Source: Cladopsammia gracilis (taxonomy: Eukaryota > Cnidaria > Anthozoa > Scleractinia > Dendrophylliidae). Taken from it: DNA of 64,000 nt. A model generated the notes under the pieces. That model was not told the DNA's origin. It was given only the letters and a program-made list of their open reading frames with translations, and made no database searches. The DNA lies in NCBI GenBank assembly GCA_022457155.1, contig JAJGOT010000212.1, positions 425,001-489,000 on the forward strand, in the 5' to 3' direction. Both the position numbers and the translations under genes were made by a program. Within the stretch, counting starts at the first letter, position 1, and each line of letters begins with the position of its first letter. Of this stretch, positions 62,381 through 64,000 are shown in pieces.

Positions 62381-63972
62381 TTTAATAATTTTAGATATAT
62401 AAGCTGGACTAATTCAATGTGAATTGTACATGTACACTGTATACCTCTGCTGCTGAAACAGAGATCTTCCAATCTCCCTCAATTGGCTGTGTGGAGAGAA
62501 GAAATTCTCTCTTGATTACACCTACAGTAAAAAAAAGACAACGTTGACACCTTCAGATAACTACATTTTGTATACTGTGTAAAAAAATTATTTTTGAAAA
62601 TTTCTGCTGATCTAGGCTCAATTTATTATTCAGCCGGAAAGGAAAGCCTGGACCCATTCTCTTGGTTCCGGGACTTCCTCATTAGGGAAGAAGGACAGGC
62701 TCATTTCCCACAATAGAGGCTGTGAATCCTCAGCTACTAATGGTAAAGATATTAGCTAGTGTTTAATAGGTTAGAAGGCAAGTTCACATAACATAAATGC
62801 AGGGTTTTTGTTAGAACCCGGACACCAGGACCTTTACTCGGACTATTTGAATTCTTGACCCTGCTATTTTTTTTAGGAAAATGTGCTAAGATATAATTTT
62901 GAATAAATAATTCATGGTCCCTGTTATCCACAATTTACCTTGTTACATGAATTTTTTGCAACACGTTTATTTAGGGATTTTGCGAAAATTTTGTATTTTG
63001 AATCACTTTAATTTCGCGTTTTTAAGACAAAATTTATTTCCTTGGCAATGTTATTTAACATGTGCTTGAATTAAATAAAATGACTATCAAAGGTCGGCAA
63101 TAACGTCAAAATTAACAAAAACGTAACGGTGGGACTATATGTCAACAGCACAACAAAGCAGTTCATGCTTGTCTGTGAATTATTGGTCTTGACCAATAAT
63201 ATTATTGACCACAATATTCAATATTCAATTAATGTGAGTCACTTAATTTTCATGTCATTTTAGGTTCACGACACTTATTGTTCATGTAATAAGGTAGTCC
63301 CTGCTGTTGCAAACTTTAACAAACACCCTGAAATGTACAATCATATGGTTTATAATATGTGACTTGCATGTCATTGTCATATACAATTGCACAGTTATGA
63401 AAATTATTTAAACAGCTACAGTACATAACCTGATTGGCTGTTGAGATTAACCCAGTGGGCCATTTTGTTTCCATTAGGATCCTATGGTCATAAACAAAGA
63501 ATACAATGCAATTATCATTAGAATGCTACATTATGTAATGTTGTGCGTAACTGTAAATCAATCACCAGATTATAGACTAGATACAGATTATTATATAGCT
63601 GGCGACTGTGACTATAGGCAAGATAAAGCAAATCCTGCATTCTGATTAGCAGGAAAGATTTAGTTATCTTGCCTGCTCTGGATTGCCTGTTGCGTTCCCA
63701 CAAGAAAAATGTTCCTTTGCAGGTGACATAATAAAATCCTTTATTGACCAAGCTTGTCTGCAAGGTGGACTGAGACGAAAAACGCAAAAAACAACTTGGC
63801 CAACATCCAGCCATCGATCTTGACCTCAAGCTTAAGGTCAAATAACTCATTTATAATTTATAGCAAAAAATAATACCTTACTATTTAAAAAAATTATAAC
63901 CAGAAATTAATACAACTTTAAAGTCAAACTAATAATTATATTAACATCACCTACCAAAATGTCCACTGACAT
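31853..63972 (-). CDS. CD109: CD109/alpha-2-macroglobulin-like thioester protein (5' end outside window)
   Basis: I place 29 minus-strand exons whose phases all join: 63972-63955, 62521-62445, 62206-62167, 61396-61312, 60403-60298, 59673-59410, 57796-57614, 54882-54820, 53011-52817, 51192-51022, 50189-50058, 48278-48179, 46946-46832, 46295-46178, 44992-44618, 43928-43874, 43531-43448, 41971-41795, 40872-40791, 40142-39980, 39306-39232, 38629-38452, 37649-37438, 36780-36622, 35555-35493, 33973-33773, 32845-32771, 32648-32543, 32058-31853. They encode about 1292 residues. Domains follow alpha-2-macroglobulin order: MG repeats, [11 protein letters not shown], the GCGEQ thioester, the thioester helical domain and the receptor-binding domain. 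No anaphylatoxin or C345C domain is seen, which favours CD109 over C3. The hydrophobic C terminus suggests a GPI anchor. About 110-150 N-terminal residues should lie past the right edge. Confidence 0.93.
32159..32335. repeat. 88-bp tandem duplication
   Basis: TACCATGCAAAAGTACTGCT starts at 32159 and 32247, and both units continue through GGTCACACCATAGGATTT and CCACAGACTCAAAA. Related sequence lies near 5120-5230 and 29990-30080. It is inside the intron between the last two CD109-like exons. Confidence 0.9.
33079..33383. mobile_element. Element with about 60-bp inverted ends
   Basis: CTTTTGATTAAACGTTGTCA at the left matches the inverse TGACAACGTTTAATCAAAGG at the right. Pairing continues through GATCGGTCT and GACCAGACCGAAAAGGA. 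No coding content. It directly abuts the tRNA-like array. Confidence 0.85.
33386..33566 (+). repeat. tRNA-like gene with six tandem anticodon-arm units
   Basis: A D-arm/A-box part (TAGCTCAGTGGTTAGAGCA) and a T-arm/B-box part (AGTTCGATTCCTGTCGGGG) are intact. Between them, where one anticodon arm belongs, a 21-base unit of the form TCCGACCGGTGTACGGAAGCA is repeated six times (33411-33536) with few changes. Each unit can pair TCCG with CGGA around a 9-base loop. With one unit the whole would be an ordinary tRNA-sized sequence. The unit being a multiple of three makes both strands look open. No T-run terminator follows soon after. It lies antisense in the CD109-like intron 26. Confidence 0.8.
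34126..34611. mobile_element. Family G element with a perfect poly-G/poly-C hairpin at its end
   Basis: It contains the family phrases GGGGGTGTGCCGCTGGGACT, ATACTAGACCATTTT and CCTATTCTAGACTAAA. At 34550-34611 GAGTTGGCCTTTATTGGGTA, a C run, a G run and the exact inverse form a hairpin. The copy at 49602-50042 is its inverse. Confidence 0.82.
34873..35440 (-). mobile_element. LINE 3'-end fragment in a CD109-like intron
   Basis: A 157-residue minus-strand frame (34965-35438) has [20 protein letters not shown] followed by [19 protein letters not shown], the zinc-knuckle tail that ends the reverse transcriptase ORF of many animal non-LTR elements. After the stop, the strand ends in a TTG repeat (plus-strand CAA run at about 34873-34897), typical of a LINE 3' tail. 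The reverse transcriptase core is missing, so this is a 5'-truncated dead copy, in the same orientation as the host gene. Confidence 0.82.
36236..36575. mobile_element. Poly-G-ended element
   Basis: A run of about 25 G follows CCCGAGG. Inside, a GAAAGGGGTACCTTTT-like phrase recurs four to five times in both degrees of completeness, and the right end is CTCCCCCGGGCT. It resembles family G in having homopolymer ends but differs inside. Confidence 0.65.
36622..40872 (-). CDS. CD109: CD109-like exons 19-24: thioester helical domain
   Basis: The alpha-helical toroid domain is spread over six exons. They include [71 protein letters not shown] and [20 protein letters not shown], followed by [17 protein letters not shown]. 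His863 in GEVHSS lies 115 residues after the thioester cysteine and aligns with the catalytic histidine of C3, which favours transfer to hydroxyl groups. The exon 19 donor (GTAAG at 40790-40786) is only a few bases from the end of a family F MITE. Confidence 0.92.
37078..37311. mobile_element. Family A MITE
   Basis: The ends GTCAATTGAGTGTTGAAAG and ACACAATTGAAAACTGCTT surround the GCACGCGTTTTCCCGCGC core. It lies in the CD109-like intron between exons 23 and 24. Confidence 0.85.
39755..39917. mobile_element. Family A MITE, half copy
   Basis: It starts inside the family core (GGCGCCAAACGCGGGAAAA) and runs to the CTTTCGACACT end, in inverted orientation. The other half is missing. Confidence 0.75.
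40260..40400. repeat. Foldback element, 141 bp
   Basis: TACACGGCAGCCATATTGAT and its near inverse ATAATATGGCTGCCGTA form the ends, with GTTCATT/AACATTG-type pairing inside. Confidence 0.8.
40541..40784. mobile_element. Family F MITE next to a CD109-like splice donor
   Basis: It aligns with 3619-3854 over its whole length. Its right end (ACACGGCCCAG) stops about two bases from the GTAAG donor of CD109-like exon 19 (40790-40786), so nearly all of the intron's start is transposon. Confidence 0.85.
40893..41153. mobile_element. Family A MITE
   Basis: It reads AGTGAACCAAAACCAAAGTA through GGCGCC..GCGGGGAAAACGCG to GACGCTCAATTGAAAAC, in inverted orientation. Inside, TGGTTTGTGAGATTTTACAG is duplicated in tandem. 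Confidence 0.82.
41795..43928 (-). CDS. CD109: CD109-like exons 16-18: thioester site
   Basis: Exon 16 ([16 protein letters not shown]) and exon 17 ([20 protein letters not shown]) lead into exon 18, which holds [20 protein letters not shown]. Cys748 and Gln751 (numbering of the visible chain) form the internal thioester, which lets the protein bind covalently to a target once the chain is cut. The motif is intact, so the protein should be thioester-competent. Two nested MITEs (42131-42673) and another (42716-43136) fill the intron between exons 17 and 18. Confidence 0.93.
42131..42673. mobile_element. Two nested family A MITEs
   Basis: The outer copy starts at 42131 and is interrupted in its right end by a full inner copy (42366-42649, GAGCAGTTTTCAATTGAG to its inverse). 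The inner copy is flanked by TA on both sides. The outer end resumes as TGACATTCAACTCAAAACAA. This is direct evidence that the family duplicates TA on insertion. Confidence 0.88.
42716..43136. mobile_element. Foldback MITE built of ACAAGTTGC motifs
   Basis: The ends are AAGGCGCTGTTACACTAGGC and its near inverse GCCTGGTGTAACAGCGCCTT. The interior repeats GAGACAAGTTGC and its inverse several times, with GTTACACT recurring at internal breakpoints, as if built by repeated self-insertion or amplification. Confidence 0.88.
44618..48278 (-). CDS. CD109: CD109-like exons 12-15: bait-region end, MG7, CUB start
   Basis: Exon 12 reads [20 protein letters not shown]. Exon 13 carries [16 protein letters not shown], the hallmark that opens the second half of the molecule. 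Exon 14 gives [20 protein letters not shown], with an N-glycosylation site. Exon 15, the longest (125 residues), starts with [20 protein letters not shown], strongly conserved across the family. Exon 13 ends in phase 2, so exon 14 must begin at 46295. An acceptor eight bases further in (exon start 46287) would suit a direct 12-to-14 splice in frame, skipping exon 13. Confidence 0.9.
45106..45404. mobile_element. Family A MITE
   Basis: It runs from AGAGCGATTTTCATTTAAGT to ACTCAATTGAAAGCCTCTCT with the GATTGGCTAAAAAATC core. It lies in the CD109-like intron between exons 14 and 15. Confidence 0.85.
45813..46168. mobile_element. Foldback MITE built of TTGGCAAAC motifs
   Basis: The ends AAGTCGCCTTCACACGACAA and TGCCATGTGAAGGCGGCTTA are imperfect inverted repeats. 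GTTGGCA and TGCCAAC recur inside. Its right end is about ten bases from CD109-like exon 14 (end 46178). Confidence 0.82.
47312..47817. mobile_element. Family B MITE, full-length copy
   Basis: The ends GGCCCATTTCACACTAGAAG and CTAGTGTGAAAACGGCC are flanked by AAT on both sides. Internal GACGGACAAATCGTC motifs occur in both orientations. It is the inverse of 16421-16934. Confidence 0.9.
48840..49320 (+). mobile_element. LINE 3'-end fragment
   Basis: The frame at 48849-49046 ([20 protein letters not shown], then [11 protein letters not shown]) is the tail found at the end of many animal non-LTR reverse transcriptase ORFs. A long AT-rich 3' region follows and ends in a TATTGTATTGTATATTG repeat. 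The reverse transcriptase core is absent. It lies opposite to the CD109-like gene, in the intron between exons 11 and 12. Confidence 0.72.
49602..50042. mobile_element. Family G element, inverted copy beside CD109-like exon 11
   Basis: A G run at the left and a C run at the right enclose phrases inverse to those at 34.1 kb (AGTCCCAGCGGCACACCCCC at the right). It ends about 15 bases from the exon 11 donor at 50057. Confidence 0.85.
50058..57796 (-). CDS. CD109: CD109-like exons 7-11: MG4-MG6 and part of the bait region
   Basis: Exon 7 ([21 protein letters not shown]) ends with a GC splice donor (CAG then GCGAGT). Exon 8 is a 21-residue piece ([16 protein letters not shown]). Exon 9 holds [20 protein letters not shown], and exon 10 the MG6 signature [17 protein letters not shown]. 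Exon 11 ([16 protein letters not shown]) enters the variable stretch that corresponds to the bait region of alpha-2-macroglobulin; ARSRR is a possible protease-sensitive site. All five exons are multiples of three, so skipping any of them would keep the frame. Confidence 0.9.
50494..50646. repeat. Near-perfect 150-bp palindrome
   Basis: TGACGTCAGTTTTTAATGCG runs inward through TCTGTCCTCTTATTGATGAT to a GTGGATCCAC centre, and the other arm is its inverse with only a few differences. Such a sequence can extrude as a cruciform. Confidence 0.92.
50668..50945. mobile_element. Family A MITE
   Basis: It runs from AGTGGTTTACAATTGAGTGC to CAATTGAAAACCACTCT with inverted core GGCGCCAAGCGCGGGAAAA. It lies in the CD109-like intron between exons 10 and 11. 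Confidence 0.87.
51511..52046. mobile_element. Family H composite foldback element
   Basis: The first 200 bases are a palindrome (AGATTCCATTTGGCCGTGTG and its inverse, with GATGACGTCAAAATT inside). A unit bounded by TACAATGAAC and its inverse GTTCATTGTA follows. Related sequence in another arrangement is at 57876-58344. Confidence 0.82.
53176..53545. repeat. Minisatellite, three copies of about 135-141 bp
   Basis: CCGTCTCCAT or CCGTCCCCAT begins units at 53222, 53357 and 53498. Each contains GGCTCAATGTTCACCAACCC or a near copy and a C-rich TCCAACTCCCCACC part. Its open minus-strand frame reflects this composition. It lies in the CD109-like intron between exons 8 and 9. Confidence 0.9.
53602..53925. 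mobile_element. tRNA-like sequence enclosed by perfect 50-bp terminal inverted repeats
   Basis: Identical 50-base inverted ends begin AAATCATACCGTCCAGAAGG. Between them, on the minus strand at about 53792-53710, is a tRNA-like body. Its A-box-like TAGTACAGTGGTACGG and B-box-like GGTTCAATCC have tRNA spacing, and GAGCGGGGA follows. The combination of a DNA-transposon type boundary with a pol III type interior is unusual. No protein is encoded. Confidence 0.8.
54969..55080 (+). repeat. tRNA-derived SINE head and body
   Basis: GGTTTGTGTTAGCACGTTGA (A-box region) and GGTCGATGGTTTGAGCC (B-box region) have tRNA spacing. They are followed by a body ending CTTTCTTCACCCAGATGTAT that resembles the one after 1690. 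Confidence 0.6.
55240..55400. repeat. Dispersed repeat shared with 6630-6790
   Basis: Both copies share GGTCTTCCAAATGGCCGCCCC and CTCATTTCCGCCGGAAATTCC in the same order and spacing. Nothing else is recognisable. Confidence 0.75.
56252..56527. mobile_element. Family A MITE
   Basis: It runs from AAGTGGTTTTCAATTGAGTG to ACTCAATTGAAAACCGCTCT with the inverted core GGCGCCAAGCGCGGGAAAA. It lies in the GC-AG intron between CD109-like exons 7 and 8. Confidence 0.87.
57107..57243. mobile_element. 137-bp foldback MITE
   Basis: GGGGCCGGATTCACAAAACT and TGAATCCGGCACCTGG are the ends. Inside, AGTATTGTTTCTTAACAATA pairs with AACAAACAATACTTAGGAG. Most of the element is self-complementary. Confidence 0.87.
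57876..58344. mobile_element. Family H composite element, second copy
   Basis: It starts TATACAATGAACTGAATACT and ends AATGGAATCTATTTGTTAAA. Most of its sequence is inverse to 51511-52046, but the two modules are joined differently. It lies in the intron between CD109-like exons 6 and 7, next to exon 7. Confidence 0.82.
58748..58985. repeat. Degenerate minisatellite of GAGAGGTGGTCGCTT units
   Basis: The phrase GAGAGGTGGTCGCTT, alternating with GAGAGGCAGTCGCTTA, recurs about seven times with a period of 36-40 bases. Similar words appear more thinly from 58380. Confidence 0.8.
59410..63972 (-). CDS. CD109: CD109-like exons 1-6: N-terminal MG domains
   Basis: The first visible exon is an 18-base microexon (DVSGHF), followed by [20 protein letters not shown] and [13 protein letters not shown]. 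Exon 4 gives [17 protein letters not shown], the conserved linker of MG2 into MG3, and exon 5 [11 protein letters not shown]. Exon 6 is long (88 residues) with an N-glycosylation site (NATF) and [18 protein letters not shown]. The macroglobulin domains form the ring that holds the thioester domain. Phases between these exons are 1, 0, 1, 2, 0 and 0. Intron 1 (62522-63954) contains no other feature I recognise. Confidence 0.9.
60590..61080. repeat. Diverged repeat with TCAAGTAGGGTCC phrases
   Basis: CTCAGCAAGGTTCTCAAGTA or a close copy appears at about 60600, 60910 and 61028, linked by GAGAC..CCTAGG words. It is intronic (between CD109-like exons 4 and 5) and non-coding. Confidence 0.7.
62343..62385. 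repeat. (AAT)n microsatellite
   Basis: About twelve AAT units in a row lie in the intron between CD109-like exons 2 and 3. Confidence 0.95.
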
Positions 63973-64000
63973 CTAAGTAAAAACATTAGAGAGTATATTA

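Overview
The window is eukaryotic DNA: AT-rich, gene-sparse, with many short phase-matched exons bounded by GT..AG (once GC..AG) and a very high load of short foldback elements. The gene set (a CD109/thioester macroglobulin, a TSNAXIP1-type cilia/sperm gene, a theta-like GST, a BTB-BACK-Kelch gene, a rhodopsin-family GPCR) together with tRNA-derived SINE heads, a Penelope-like element and LINE tails points to an animal. The style of repeats and the broken rhodopsin-family receptor fit an anthozoan cnidarian, most likely a stony coral. That taxon is inference; no marker gene settles it.

Layout. 1-8.4 kb: no convincing gene; repeats, including a 1038-bp TIR element and a 71-bp minisatellite. 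8.4-12.3 kb (minus): six N-terminal exons of a TSNAXIP1-like gene. 12.3-17.1 kb: foldback elements and a partly tandem duplicated segment. 17.1-19.4 kb (minus): a class A GPCR pseudogene split by a Penelope-like element with perfect 244-bp inverted repeats and a 12-13 bp target-site duplication. 19.5-21.7 kb: a TTAA-flanked element and other repeats. 22.2-24.2 kb (plus): a single-exon BTB-Kelch gene with a frameshift near its start and two in-frame internal duplications. 24.5-25.1 kb: a 117-bp satellite of hairpin units. 26.3-28.9 kb (plus): a four-exon theta-like glutathione transferase. 28.9-31.8 kb: no supported gene.

31.85-63.97 kb (minus): one large CD109/alpha-2-macroglobulin-like gene. 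I place 29 exons whose phases all join, giving about 1292 residues from the macroglobulin region to the C terminus. The signal peptide and first MG domain lie beyond the right edge. It has a GCGEQ thioester, a histidine 115 residues after the thioester cysteine, and a hydrophobic C-terminal tail. Its introns carry most of the mobile elements.

The genes are not a functional cluster. CD109-like proteins are surface or secreted thioester proteins, GST detoxifies, Kelch proteins usually feed Cullin-3 ligases, and TSNAXIP1 binds a translin partner; they look like independent neighbours. The most unusual structures are a tRNA-like gene whose anticodon arm is repeated six times (33.4 kb), a tRNA-like body enclosed by perfect 50-bp TIRs (53.6 kb), the Penelope-broken GPCR with hammerhead-like motifs in its repeats, a macroglobulin intron with a GC donor, an 18-nt microexon, and a GST with Gly-Gly where Glu-Ser is expected.
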